Of a stretch of DNA of 64,000 nucleotides, positions 8,283-16,535 are shown one piece after another (position 1 is the first letter of the stretch; each line of letters starts with the position of its first letter). The notes below the pieces were generated by a model, which searched no databases, was not told where the DNA came from, and was given only the letters and a program-made list of their open reading frames with translations. The stretch is from Fimbriimonas ginsengisoli Gsoil 348. GTDB lineage: Bacteria > Armatimonadota > Fimbriimonadia > Fimbriimonadales > Fimbriimonadaceae. The position numbers and the translations under genes are program-made. The stretch is taken from the NCBI RefSeq assembly GCF_000724625.1, contig NZ_CP007139.1:2418001-2482000 (forward strand), in the 5' to 3' direction.

Positions 8283-9636
8283 AATGCCTCAACCCAAGCC
8301 CGTAATAAGCAAGGCACAGAACCGCCAGAACCACCGATCCGGCGGTGATTTCTCGCGAACGGCCGGCGAGGAGCTTCATGAGCGGCCACAAGATCAGGCC
8401 GGCGGTGAGGCCGTTGGCGATGTTGTAGGTGAAGACCATCATCGCGATCGTGGCGAAGGCCGGAACCGATTCGGTGAGGTCGTCGAACTCGATCGCTCGC
8501 GCCGCCGGGAGCATGAGCAGCCCCACCAATATCAACGCCGGACCATAAGCGAACCCCAGGGCCTGAACCGGGGTGATGAGCGGAAGAAAGAACAGGGAGA
8601 TCAAGAACAGGATCCCGGTCACCAGAGTGGCAAGGCCGGTGCGAGCCCCCTCCCGAATTCCGGTTGCGGACTCGATGAACACCCCCGAAGTCGACGTGCC
8701 GACCACCGCCGCGAACATACATGTGACCGCGTCGACCACCATCGGTTTTCGAGGATCGGCCATCTCGTCGCCGGTGGCCGCTCCCAGGCCCACGAGGGTT
8801 CCCGTCGTGTCGAAGAACGCCATCACGAGCAGCGTGAGGATCACGGGCAGAAGACTCAGCTTCAAAATCCCCGCTAGATCCATCTTCATAAAGAGCGGTC
8901 CCAGGGTGTAGTCGCCTTGGAACGGCATCGCGACGATCCCCTTCGGACCTTCACCCAAGTGAAGAAGCGCGCCCACGGCCGCGGTGGCGACGATGCCGAT
9001 TAAGATCGCCCCACGTACCCTCCGCTGGACCAGTGCCGCCATCACCACAAAGCCCGCGATCGCCAGCAAGACCTTTGGGTCGCCGAAGTCGCCGATCTTC
9101 ACGGGAACGTCAGGAGCCCTCAGGGTGCCGTTGGGAAGGGTAAGTGCCGCCGGAGGCATTCCCGCCCCGCCGCCGGTTACGATGCCGGTGTCGTACAGGC
9201 CGATAAAGGCCAGAAAGAGCCCGATGCCCACCGCCATCGCCCGTCGCAAGCTCATCGAGATCGCCTTCGCGAGCCATTCCCGGCCCCCAAACAAGCTCAA
9301 GAGAAGAAACACCAGGCCGCTGATGAAGACCGCCCCGAGTCGTTGCTGCCACGAGATCCGAAGCGCGGCGAGACCGAACGCGATAAACGCGTTCTCACCC
9401 ATGTACGGCGCGACCGCGTAGGGCCGGTTGGCGTAAAACGCCATGAGGAAGCAGCCGAAGACCGCCGTCAGGATCGTGGCGATCGTGCCCGGACCGGTGG
9501 GAATTCCCGCGAACGACAGGATCGCCGGGTTGACCACGATGATGTACGCCATCGCGGCAAACGTGGTAACCCCACCGAGCACCTCGGTTCGAACCGACGT
9601 GTCGTGCTCCCGCAACCGAAACAGTCGTTCCAGCAT
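8281..9636 (-). CDS. AzgA/NCS2-type purine (guanine/hypoxanthine) permease
   Basis: A 451-residue inner-membrane transporter with about 12 to 14 hydrophobic segments, expected to import purine bases by proton symport. The N-terminus, EVLGGVTTFAAMAYIIVVNP, and the following ANRPYAVAPYMGENAFIAF are characteristic of the AzgA branch. The domain pair around residues 60-100 and 270-310 (GAATGDE, TSTSGVFIESATGIREGARTG) supports it. Length is normal for the family. It has no neighbours in purine salvage and is transcribed alone. Exact substrate preference cannot be seen. Confidence 0.9.
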   Translation of the reverse strand: MLERLFRLREHDTSVRTEVLGGVTTFAAMAYIIVVNPAILSFAGIPTGPGTIATILTAVFGCFLMAFYANRPYAVAPYMGENAFIAFGLAALRISWQQRLGAVFISGLVFLLLSLFGGREWLAKAISMSLRRAMAVGIGLFLAFIGLYDTGIVTGGGAGMPPAALTLPNGTLRAPDVPVKIGDFGDPKVLLAIAGFVVMAALVQRRVRGAILIGIVATAAVGALLHLGEGPKGIVAMPFQGDYTLGPLFMKMDLAGILKLSLLPVILTLLVMAFFDTTGTLVGLGAATGDEMADPRKPMVVDAVTCMFAAVVGTSTSGVFIESATGIREGARTGLATLVTGILFLISLFFLPLITPVQALGFAYGPALILVGLLMLPAARAIEFDDLTESVPAFATIAMMVFTYNIANGLTAGLILWPLMKLLAGRSREITAGSVVLAVLCLAYYGLGLRH

Positions 9637-9666
9637 CCTGCGCCAATTCTATCGTAGTGCCGAACA

Positions 9667-9764
9667 CGTGGCGCCGGCTTCCAGCCGGCAGCCCAGAAAT
9701 TTCTCTAAGGCCACGACTTGACGGTATGCAGAAGTTCGGCTACCGGCTGGAAGCCGGTTCCACG
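9667..9764. repeat. Inverted repeat pair, family C copy 1
   Basis: GTGGCGCCGGCTTCCAGCCG then GCAGCCCA on the left (9668-9695), and its inverted relative GGCTACCGGCTGGAAGCCGG then TTCCACG on the right (9738-9764). The pair lies between the divergently arranged ends at 9636 and 9769. It is closely related to 18543-18657. Confidence 0.8.
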
Positions 9765-9768
9765 GGCG

Positions 9769-10197
9769 CTACGGCTTGGTTTGGTGATCCGCCGGGTCGC
9801 GGGAGATCATGTCTCGGATCTCGGGCGGCATCGTGACGGCCCGGCGGCTCGTGCCCATGAGGACGTGCCAGGTGTGGCCGGTCGTGGTCGTCTTGCCGGT
9901 GCTCTCGTTAACCACTTCGTAATCGAACCGCATCGAGGCCCGGCGCATCTCGCTGACCCAGACTCGGACCACGATCCAATCGTCGTAGTGCACCTCGCCC
10001 TTGTACTCCGCGTGCGCTTCGACCACAGGCAGGAAGAACCCGAGCTCCTCCAACTCCCGGTAGCTAAAGCCGCGCTCGCGGCACCACGCCCCCCGCGCCT
10101 GCTCGAACCAGTAAAAGTAATTCGCGTAATACGCATGCCCCATCTGGTCCGTCTCGCCGTACCGGACCCGGATGCGTTCTTCGGTGATTGTGGGCAT
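9769..10197 (-). CDS. Acyl-CoA thioesterase, hotdog fold (YbgC/FadM type)
   Basis: A 142-residue cytosolic thioesterase. The signature RYGETDQMGHAYYANYFYWFEQAR at residues 12-35 contains the catalytic Asp of 4-hydroxybenzoyl-CoA thioesterase-type enzymes. Length is standard. The start ATG at 10197 directly abuts an octamer repeat (CAACACCG units), so the ribosome site is unusual. It is followed on the same strand by nothing close. Upstream, the HIT gene is in the same orientation, separated by the repeat. Substrate is unknown. Confidence 0.88.
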   Translation of the reverse strand: MPTITEERIRVRYGETDQMGHAYYANYFYWFEQARGAWCRERGFSYRELEELGFFLPVVEAHAEYKGEVHYDDWIVVRVWVSEMRRASMRFDYEVVNESTGKTTTTGHTWHVLMGTSRRAVTMPPEIRDMISRDPADHQTKP

Positions 10198-10298
10198 GGG
10201 AGGTGTTGCGGTGTTGTTCAGGATTTACCTTGTTTGATGGGACGAATGGGACTGCTGAGACAGATGGGCCTCATGCGCTCCCATCAGTCCACAAGTCC
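10198..10298. repeat. Composite repeat G+H, copy 1
   Basis: In minus orientation it reads CCCATTCGTCCCATC, then about 20 bases containing GGTAAATCCTG, then CAACACCGCAACACCTCCC, ending exactly at the thioesterase ATG. Related units lie at 12172-12276 and 59411-59518. Confidence 0.75.
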
Positions 10299-10631
10299 CT
10301 AACCCGGTGGCCAGCCCAACGGCCTTCCGCCGATCAGGTGGGCATGGAGGTGGGGTACCGATTGGCCGGCGGATTCGCCCTGATTGATGACCAAGCGGTA
10401 GCCTTCGGTCAGCCCCTCTTGCTCCGCGATCTTTTTGGCGGCATTGAGCAAATACATGTGGTCGCCGGTTTCCGGCAGGTCGGCGAGTCCGGGTATTTCG
10501 GAGCGCGGGACGATGAGGATGTGGGTCGGCGCTTTGGGGTCGATGTCGCGGAACGCCACGACGTGCTCGTCCTCGTACACGATGTTCGCCGGGATTTCGC
10601 GCTGAATGATCTTTGTGAACAGCGTCGGCAT
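10299..10631 (-). CDS. HIT family nucleotide-binding protein (HINT-like)
   Basis: A 110-residue histidine-triad hydrolase, typically cleaving phosphoramidate bonds of nucleoside monophosphates. The triad H-x-H-x-H is seen in VPHLHAHLIGG (His 94, 96, 98). The family start FTKIIQREIPANIVYEDE and the central THILIVPRSEI segment are present. Length is complete for the bacterial HINT group. It is divergent to the DUF72 gene, with about 50 bases between them that could hold both promoters. Confidence 0.95.
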   Translation of the reverse strand: MPTLFTKIIQREIPANIVYEDEHVVAFRDIDPKAPTHILIVPRSEIPGLADLPETGDHMYLLNAAKKIAEQEGLTEGYRLVINQGESAGQSVPHLHAHLIGGRPLGWPPG

Positions 10632-10683
10632 GGCTAAAACTACTCGATTCGCCCCCTTTCCCGTCGCGGCCGTCTAACGAAAC

Positions 10684-11496
10684 ATGGCGCCGGGGCTTTA
10701 CATCGGAACATCGGGTTGGATGTACGACGCCTGGCGCGCCGATTGGTATGGAAAACTGCCGAAGCGGCTTTGGCTCGCCCACGATGCCGAGCGTTTCACC
10801 GCCGTCGAAGTCGATGCTTCCTTCTATCGTCAGCAGCGGCCCGAAACGTATGCGAACTGGGCGTCGCAAGTGCCGGAAGAGTTTCGCTTCGCAGTCCGGG
10901 GGCACCGCTTCCTCACCCACAACAAGAAGCTGCTAGACGCGGAGGAACCGCTACGGCGCATGAAGGAGCAGGCATCGGGGCTGGGGAAAAAGCTCGGCGT
11001 GATGCTTTGGCAACTCCCGCCGTTCATGCGGATTAATGTCGAGCGGGTTCGGCTGTTCGGCGAGGCATTGAAGGCTTGGCCAGAAACGCGGCACGCGCTC
11101 GAGCTCCGCCATGACTCTTGGTTTACCGCCGAGGTCGCCGCGGTTCTCACCCAATACGGGATCGCAAACACGATCTCCGATGCGAGTAAATTCCCTCGCT
11201 GGGATGCCGTCACTACCGACCTGGTCTACGTGCGCCTTCACGGCCGTCCGTTTACCTATGCTTCCCGCTATGAAGAGCCCGAGTTGGATCAGTGGACGGA
11301 GAAGGTGCGGCGTTGGCACGCCGAAGGGCGCACCGTCCACGTGTACTTCGATAACGATGCCCACGGCCACGCTCCCCACGACGCGATGCGACTGCTGGAG
11401 CGGGTGCAGCAGCGTGGCACGGGCGGCTCGCCCGTGGGTATCCGGGGCGGCCCGCCCCGGAAGAAACCTTCGACTGAGGCCCCAGCCTATCTTTAG
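10684..11496 (+). CDS. DUF72 (YecE-like) family protein
   Basis: A 270-residue protein with a TIM-barrel-like fold of unknown activity. The family opening LYIGTSGWMYDAWRADWYG, the central VEVDASFYR and LLWQLPP-type segment (VMLWQLPPFMRIN), and the late VYFDNDAHGHAP are all present. The last 27 or so residues (from RGTGGSPVGIRGG) are encoded by an inserted family D repeat and are not expected in the family. The natural end is probably near MRLLERV. No operon partners. Confidence 0.88.
   Translation: MAPGLYIGTSGWMYDAWRADWYGKLPKRLWLAHDAERFTAVEVDASFYRQQRPETYANWASQVPEEFRFAVRGHRFLTHNKKLLDAEEPLRRMKEQASGLGKKLGVMLWQLPPFMRINVERVRLFGEALKAWPETRHALELRHDSWFTAEVAAVLTQYGIANTISDASKFPRWDAVTTDLVYVRLHGRPFTYASRYEEPELDQWTEKVRRWHAEGRTVHVYFDNDAHGHAPHDAMRLLERVQQRGTGGSPVGIRGGPPRKKPSTEAPAYL
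11413..11461. repeat. Interspersed repeat, family D copy 2, inside a gene end
   Basis: GTGGCACGGGCGGCTCGCCC then GTGGGTATCCGGGGCGGCCCGCCCCGG. It is read in frame as GTGGSPVGIRGGPP and extends the DUF72 protein. Confidence 0.85.
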
Positions 11497-11586
11497 AGGA
11501 CCTCAAGTTGAGCTTACATTAACCCCTGTCCGGCTGCTGTCCAGCCGGAGCGAACCGGCGTCACGGCAATTCGTCCAAATGCAAGC

Positions 11587-11772
11587 ATGATCGACCGCAA
11601 AGCACCCGAACCGAGAGACGACAAACCGGAGCCGAACGTCGACGTCCCGGAACACCTCATGCCCACCGAGGGAGGAGCGTTTGCCGAGGATCCGGAAGGG
11701 ACGACCTCCGGAGAGCATCTTCGGACCCCCACTCCGGGATCGCGTCCGAATACGACCAGCAGTCCCGAATGA
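11587..11772 (+). CDS. Small hydrophilic hypothetical protein
   Basis: The predicted protein has 61 residues, is rich in Pro, Glu and Asp, and has no hydrophobic segment. Codon third positions are GC-rich like real genes here, and its stop codon abuts exactly the stop of the convergent queF gene. No family is recognised and the ribosome site is poor, so it may be a chance frame. Confidence 0.4.
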   Translation: MIDRKAPEPRDDKPEPNVDVPEHLMPTEGGAFAEDPEGTTSGEHLRTPTPGSRPNTTSSPE

Positions 11773-12117
11773 CTACGAGCGGGGGCCGGTCTCGGCGGCG
11801 ACGACCGACGAGATGCCGCCCCGAACGTTGAAGATGCCGGTGACCCGCATCCATCGAGGTTTGCAAGCCTCCACAAGCTCGTCTAGGAGCCGGTTCGTCA
11901 CGGCTTCGTAGTAGATCCCCTCGTTTCGGAACGAGTAGTAGTACAGCTTCAGCGACTTCAGCTCGATGCAGCTCTCGTCGGGGATGTATTCCAGCTCGAT
12001 CGTGGCAAAATCCGGCTGCCCCGTCTTCGGACAAACGCTCGTGAACTCAGGGCATACGTGCTTGATCAGGTAGTCACGCTGCGCCGCAGGATTAGGAAAC
12101 ACCTCGATTTCAGGCAT
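11773..12117 (-). CDS. queF: NADPH-dependent preQ0 reductase QueF
   Basis: A 115-residue reductase converting 7-cyano-7-deazaguanine to preQ1 in queuosine synthesis. The QueF core [20 protein letters not shown] (with the catalytic Cys in [10 protein letters not shown]) and [20 protein letters not shown] are clear. The longer frame to 12255 is rejected because it runs through a repeat and the family start [10 protein letters not shown] fits the ATG at 12117. No other que genes are nearby. The short (type I) form is expected to work as a homo-oligomer. Confidence 0.95.
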   Translation of the reverse strand: MPEIEVFPNPAAQRDYLIKHVCPEFTSVCPKTGQPDFATIELEYIPDESCIELKSLKLYYYSFRNEGIYYEAVTNRLLDELVEACKPRWMRVTGIFNVRGGISSVVAAETGPRS

Positions 12118-12171
12118 AGGTTTGGGAACCAAAAGTGTACCTTTTGAGGCGTTTGGCGGAAGGTCTACCCT

Positions 12172-12276
12172 GGTGGATGCGACAGATGGGACAAAGGAGT
12201 CACATGTGAACCATTCGTCCCATCCCATATCCCTCCGGCCCCAACACCCCAACACCGTAACACCTCAACACCGCAA
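12172..12276. repeat. Composite repeat G+H, copy 2
   Basis: It contains GACAGATGGGAC, CCATTCGTCCCATCCCAT and then the octamer run CCCCAACACCCCAACACCGT with AACACCTCAACACCGCAA. Here the octamers touch the 3' end of the STN-like gene rather than a start codon. Confidence 0.75.
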
Positions 12277-12280
12277 CCCC

Positions 12281-13894
12281 CTACCCAATCGGAACCATAT
12301 ACCGGACCCCTTCACCGGGCCGGGTGCCGAATAGCATGGAAATGGCGGCGCTGACGACGCCCCCGCGGGGTGCGGTAGTGCTGGTCATGAGGAAACCGAG
12401 GGACTGGGCGACGGAGGGATCCTGAAGGTTTAGCGGGCGGCCGGCACGCTGACCGGAGGGGTCTTCCATGGCATAGAGGAAGAGCTCTCGGGAACCGACG
12501 CTCAGCGCGCCGAACTGTAACGGTTGACCGGCACTGGCGGTGCGTCGCTGGCCCGAACTTAAAGAACCATAGAAGCGGAGGGCGGGCAGCGCCGTCCTTA
12601 ACGGTTCCGGGTCGACCTTCAACAGCCCCGCGCCGACGCGGAACGGGAGCACTTGCAGATCGGATAGCTTAAGGGCGAGGTCGGCGTAGTCGTCGAGCTT
12701 TGGCGTTGCGCTCTTTTCGATTGCGGCGAAATACTCCTCCGGCGCCTCCATCGTCTTCAAACGCCAGAATCCGCCGTAGCGGAAAGAGACGAATCCCTTA
12801 TCGATCCGCATAAAGCCGTTGTTCGCTTGTTTGAACGAATTCAATCGAGCGGAAATCGTCGCTCCAGAGTTTGGGACGTTTACGTAAGTTCGGAAAGCGT
12901 CGGCGACGATTGGCACGCCGGACTGGTCGTGCAGCCACTCGAGAACGTCGGCAGCGGAGGCTTGGCCGCCGAAGTACGGCCTCTTCGGTGAGCCGTTCAC
13001 CGGCTTTCCGAGCTCGGTTGAGTCCTCCTCACCGCGATTCCACTCCAAAACCTCCTTGGCGAATGGAAGTTTCGCGAGCTCTCCGCTGGGATACGGTCGA
13101 TCGATCAGCCGGCCCGCGGTGCCAATGTTCGCCTCGTTGAGGGCAAGATGGCCGGTCAGCGGATCGTACGATGCGGTCGCCCGGATCGCCTTTGGACCGG
13201 CCGCTCCGCTGGTGGTTCCGTTGCGGCGAGTCCGCGTAGGGGCTGTGGTCGCGGGTTGCTTGGACGCAGAATCGTCCGCCGGGAGGAAGTCGACTGTCGA
13301 CATCGTTCGCCCACCCCAAAACTGCTGCCACTGGGCTTGAGTCATTCGCCGAAACATGTAGCCGAGAAGGTAGTTCTCGGGGGCGGAGACCTTTTCGTAA
13401 AGCGGACGCTTGGAGTTCTTCGCCTTCGGATCTACCGGCTTTTTGAGCTCGTCCATTACCTGCTGGTAGGGCACCGCCGCTCCCGCCATCAGCGGCTCGA
13501 TCGCCTCCTCGGCCTCTCGCCGACGCTCCTTATTCTCGGCCTCCACGAACGCCGACTCGCTGTTTCGCCATTCGGAAGGGATGGAAAGGCGGTAGAGGTC
13601 TCCGTCCCGCTTCCACTCGCCGTGAAAAACGCCCGCGACCCGGTCCATCACCGTGCCGATCGGCTGGTCTTTAACGAGGATCGTGACTTTAAGCGGCCAG
13701 ATGACGGTCGCCGCTTCGAGGGTGAATCCGGCATCTTTGCTCAGATCCTTCACCGCTTGCTTGAGGGGGACCATTTTCAGCCTGGCCGTCACCAACTTGG
13801 CCAGCCGCTCGTCCTTCGGAGAATCCGCCGTCTGCCCAAGCGCCGTATGAGTCGCGCCTAGTAATAATGCCAGTCCAAGCCATCCCCGTCTCAT
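12281..13894 (-). CDS. Exported protein with STN/secretin-like N-terminal domain
   Basis: The protein has 537 residues and a signal peptide (LGLALLLGATHTALG^QTA). Residues 30-110 (VPLKQAVKDLSKDAGFTLEA, then TVMDRVAGVFHGEW and DGDLYRLSI) resemble the secretin/TonB short N-terminal domain that helps dock partners in the periplasm. A charged helix and a Thr/Arg linker follow. A second similar unit may lie at about 300-370 (ASAADVLEWLHDQSGVPIVAD). No beta-barrel secretin domain is present. Function is unknown; a periplasmic adaptor for the pseudopilin system is one possibility. Confidence 0.65.
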   Translation of the reverse strand: MRRGWLGLALLLGATHTALGQTADSPKDERLAKLVTARLKMVPLKQAVKDLSKDAGFTLEAATVIWPLKVTILVKDQPIGTVMDRVAGVFHGEWKRDGDLYRLSIPSEWRNSESAFVEAENKERRREAEEAIEPLMAGAAVPYQQVMDELKKPVDPKAKNSKRPLYEKVSAPENYLLGYMFRRMTQAQWQQFWGGRTMSTVDFLPADDSASKQPATTAPTRTRRNGTTSGAAGPKAIRATASYDPLTGHLALNEANIGTAGRLIDRPYPSGELAKLPFAKEVLEWNRGEEDSTELGKPVNGSPKRPYFGGQASAADVLEWLHDQSGVPIVADAFRTYVNVPNSGATISARLNSFKQANNGFMRIDKGFVSFRYGGFWRLKTMEAPEEYFAAIEKSATPKLDDYADLALKLSDLQVLPFRVGAGLLKVDPEPLRTALPALRFYGSLSSGQRRTASAGQPLQFGALSVGSRELFLYAMEDPSGQRAGRPLNLQDPSVAQSLGFLMTSTTAPRGGVVSAAISMLFGTRPGEGVRYMVPIG

Positions 13895-14076
13895 GAAGGC
13901 TTAGACGGGCGAAACCTTTGGCCGATTCAGTCGGCCTCACTCGGGAAGGAAAGTGTTATGCCGAGAACTTGCTGAAGGGCCTTTCTTGGTGCCTTGGCTT
14001 CAAATAGGCAGGGACCGGCGGCTGGTCTTTCGCTGGGCATGCCCGGCAATGCCAGTTAGTTCTTCCAACTCAGGCG

Positions 14077-14156
14077 TTGCGTCCTTGGCGAGAAATCCCC
14101 TTTTCCGGAGTTTCTCGCAAAGAACGCCAAGCGGATCGCAAAGAACGCAAAGAAGA
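14077..14156. repeat. Interspersed repeat, family E copy 1
   Basis: It begins TTGCGTCCTTGGCGAGAAAT, then CCCCTTTTCCGGAGTTTCTCGC, followed by runs of CGCAAAGAACGC. The second copy is at 45611-45692. It lies in the gap before the DUF4015 gene end. The rest of the gap (13895-14076) shows nothing recognisable. Confidence 0.85.
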
Positions 14157-14177
14157 TGGCACTGGTGAATAGCCGCC

Positions 14178-15464
14178 CTACTTCTTAGGAGTCTCCGTAA
14201 CTTTGCTGGCCGGCGTCGAGACTTTCTCAGTGGTGGCGCCCTTCGCTGGAGGAGCGCTGGCGCTCGTCGGCTTTGCCCCGTCTTTGTCCACGAGCCCTTC
14301 CGCGTATCGGTTGGCCGCGTTCCAAAGGAGATATTCGTTGTATCCCAGCTCTCGGGCCGCCTTGATCTGGGCTTGGACCTCCGCCCGGCCGTAGTGGGCG
14401 CGGAGCGAGAAGGCTTGAAGCCAGGGCCGCACATCCTTCTTCGGCAGGCGCTTCTTGTAGTCGGTGAGCGACTTCTTGATGATCGCGTAAGGCGCCTTGT
14501 CTGGATTCGGAATCCCGTATTCGCCGTTCGCGAAGTGGGACGGATAAACCATCGGGCTGATCACATCGAACGGCCCGGCGACCTTCTCAAGCGCTTGGCC
14601 GATTCCTTGGTCCTTCCGGGTGGAGGAGATGATGCCAAAAATGTCGGACGAATACAGTGCGCCCCTAGCATGAACCTTCTCGCCGATAAAGTTGGCGAAC
14701 TGTTCGATCACATCCTCCGGCTTCGCCTTCTGGTCGGGATAGGTTTTCTTGCCCGGGAAGACCTGGGTCGAGGATTTGCCTTCGCTCGGGAAGCGAACGT
14801 AGTCGAGTTGGACCTCCGGGAACCCGGCATCGAGCGCGAATTCGACGGTTTGGGCGAGGTATTCCCAATTCTTCTTGTTGTAGGGATCGAGCCACGAATG
14901 TCCTGAGCGGTCGCGCCACACGCGTCCCCCGCCCGATTGCACGGCCATCTCCGGGTGCTTCTTGGGAACCCAGTTGTCGCGGAAACAGGCGATCCGGGCG
15001 ATGGGCCAGACCTTGTGTTTCTCCAAACTTTGGAATAGGGCGTCCGGTTTTGGAATCGCGACCATCGTCGCCTTACACTCGTCGGCGAGCTTGATCCCGG
15101 TCTTCCAATACATGTCGCCGGTGTCCCTCACGTCGATGACAACCGCATTGAGCTCGTTCTTATCGATCATGTCGAGCACCTTCGCCATCTTGGTCGAGGA
15201 GCCGGCCGACCAAGCCGTCAGATAAATCCCCTTCACCGCCTTTGGCCGTTCGAACGTGTATTTGTGCGCGGGAGGCGCAGCCTTCGTCTCGGTGTTGGCG
15301 GGCTTGCTGGGGAGTTTGCCGGCGGGCCCCTTTGCTACTTTTGGCGTCGATGCATCTTCAGAGCCTGTCGCCGCGCCGCCGGATGAGCAAGAATAGAGGG
15401 TCGCTAGCATAATTGCCAGCGCGGCGTAGGTCACAGGTTGAAAATGGAAACGAGATTGGGGCAT
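14178..15464 (-). CDS. Putative lipoprotein glycoside hydrolase, DUF4015 family
   Basis: A 428-residue exported protein. The signal peptide ends in LYSC, a lipobox, followed by a Thr/Pro/Lys linker. From about residue 75 the DUF4015 barrel is seen: VKGIYLTAWSAGS, ELNAVVIDVRDTGDMYW, FPEVQLDYVRFPS and DVISPMVYPSHF, with acidic residues at strand ends as in glycosidases. It is likely an outer-membrane or cell-surface carbohydrase of unknown substrate. The 5' end overlaps the divergent deacetylase gene by 27 bases. Confidence 0.87.
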   Translation of the reverse strand: MPQSRFHFQPVTYAALAIMLATLYSCSSGGAATGSEDASTPKVAKGPAGKLPSKPANTETKAAPPAHKYTFERPKAVKGIYLTAWSAGSSTKMAKVLDMIDKNELNAVVIDVRDTGDMYWKTGIKLADECKATMVAIPKPDALFQSLEKHKVWPIARIACFRDNWVPKKHPEMAVQSGGGRVWRDRSGHSWLDPYNKKNWEYLAQTVEFALDAGFPEVQLDYVRFPSEGKSSTQVFPGKKTYPDQKAKPEDVIEQFANFIGEKVHARGALYSSDIFGIISSTRKDQGIGQALEKVAGPFDVISPMVYPSHFANGEYGIPNPDKAPYAIIKKSLTDYKKRLPKKDVRPWLQAFSLRAHYGRAEVQAQIKAARELGYNEYLLWNAANRYAEGLVDKDGAKPTSASAPPAKGATTEKVSTPASKVTETPKK

Positions 15465-16427
15465 GGTCTGCTCGCAATTGTACTAGTAACGGGGCTGCTT
15501 TCTACGGGATGTGGGCGGTCTGAGAATGCGGGAATGGCGGTCGCCGCATCCCCTTCGGTGTTATCCCATTCGAAAGCGACGGTTAAGAGCATACCGAGCC
15601 CCGGCGTCTCTCCGGCGCCTGCGCTTGCGAACGGCCCCCGGGCCAGCAATCGGCCGCCAAATACGATGGGGAGCGTCTTCGTCGTGGAGTACCACCACAT
15701 CCGAGCGGGCAAGAACTCGATGATCCGTTCGCCGAAGGAATTTCGAGCCGATTTGGAGCGGCTTTACAAGCTCGGCTTCCGTCCGTGCACCGTCAGCCAG
15801 TACCTGAACAATCAAATGGATATGCCTCCCGGGGCCACGCCGGCGGTTTTCACCTTCGACGATTCCAATCCATCCCAGCTCCAGCTCCGGCCCGACGGCG
15901 CGGTAGACCCGAACTGCGCGGTCGGGATCTGGCAAGAGTTTGCGAAGCTCCACCCCGACTTTCCAGTTCGAGCAACGTTCTACGTTTTGCCAGATGTGAT
16001 GTGGGGTCAGCCGAAGATGCTGGAAAAGAAGCTCGCCCTGCTGAAGAGCCTTGGATGCGAGTTGGGGAATCACACCGTGACTCATCCGATCCTGAGAAAA
16101 CTCTCCGACGATAAGGTGAAGGAGGAGATAGCGGTCGCGACCGATCGTCTTGAGAAGCTTGGGGTTCCCCTCCCCGTATCGCTCGCCCTTCCGTTCGGCG
16201 TTTCGCCGAAGAACAAGCAGCTTCTGCGCGGCTTCGACTACAAAGGGAAGCGGTACGTCCAAAAGGCGGTTTTCCTCGTCGGCGCAGAGCCGGCCTGCTC
16301 CCCAATGGATCCCAAGCTCGACCGCTACCGCATCCCCCGCATCCAAGCCTATAATGGCCCCATGGGCCTTCCCGAATGGCTCGATAAGTTCGAGCGGGGT
16401 CAGGTTAAGGCTTACGTGGCTCCGTAA
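15438..16427 (+). CDS. Polysaccharide deacetylase family lipoprotein
   Basis: A 329-residue carbohydrate esterase 4-type protein. The signal peptide ends LLSTGC, a lipobox, so membrane attachment is expected. Catalytic motifs are VEYHHIR, TFDDS with the base Asp, and the zinc-binding GNHTVTHP. The final arginine-containing motif is less clear. It would remove N- or O-acetyl groups from envelope or external polysaccharide. An ATG at 15444 is an alternative start. Its divergent partner is the DUF4015 lipoprotein, so both may act on the same glycan. Confidence 0.88.
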   Translation: MKMETRLGHGLLAIVLVTGLLSTGCGRSENAGMAVAASPSVLSHSKATVKSIPSPGVSPAPALANGPRASNRPPNTMGSVFVVEYHHIRAGKNSMIRSPKEFRADLERLYKLGFRPCTVSQYLNNQMDMPPGATPAVFTFDDSNPSQLQLRPDGAVDPNCAVGIWQEFAKLHPDFPVRATFYVLPDVMWGQPKMLEKKLALLKSLGCELGNHTVTHPILRKLSDDKVKEEIAVATDRLEKLGVPLPVSLALPFGVSPKNKQLLRGFDYKGKRYVQKAVFLVGAEPACSPMDPKLDRYRIPRIQAYNGPMGLPEWLDKFERGQVKAYVAP

Positions 16428-16448
16428 CGTGGCATGATGAATCAATCT

Positions 16449-16478
16449 TTGTGCAACGACGCCTTAGCCTGGTAAACA
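16449..16478 (+). promoter_or_regulatory. Candidate promoter of sugar ABC genes
   Basis: TTGTGC at 16449-16454 and TAAACA at 16473-16478 are spaced by 18 bases, immediately before a palindromic operator candidate. The match to the -10 consensus is moderate. Confidence 0.4.
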
Positions 16479-16480
16479 AT

Positions 16481-16500
16481 ATGTGCCGCTAGGCGCACAT
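16481..16500. promoter_or_regulatory. Candidate operator upstream of sugar ABC permease
   Basis: ATGTGCCGCTAGGCGCACAT is a 20-base dyad with perfect 6-base arms ATGTGC/GCACAT and an inner C-T-A-G. It overlaps the expected transcription start. This layout matches that of LacI/GntR-type operators. The cognate regulator is not known. Confidence 0.5.
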
Positions 16501-16535
16501 GTGGCTCACGTTGTGCGAACATAGTGCGACGAAAT

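Noticed and set aside
8284-8877. Plus-strand frame opposite the purine permease
   Set aside because: It is the antisense shadow of a strongly predicted transporter, with charged low-complexity sequence.
9718-10302. 194-codon plus-strand frame opposite the thioesterase
   Set aside because: It is antisense to a gene of a well-recognised family and starts inside a family C repeat.
12118-12255. Longer N-terminus for queF (start at 12255)
   Set aside because: The added residues are translated from a G+H repeat, and the QueF family start matches ATG 12117.
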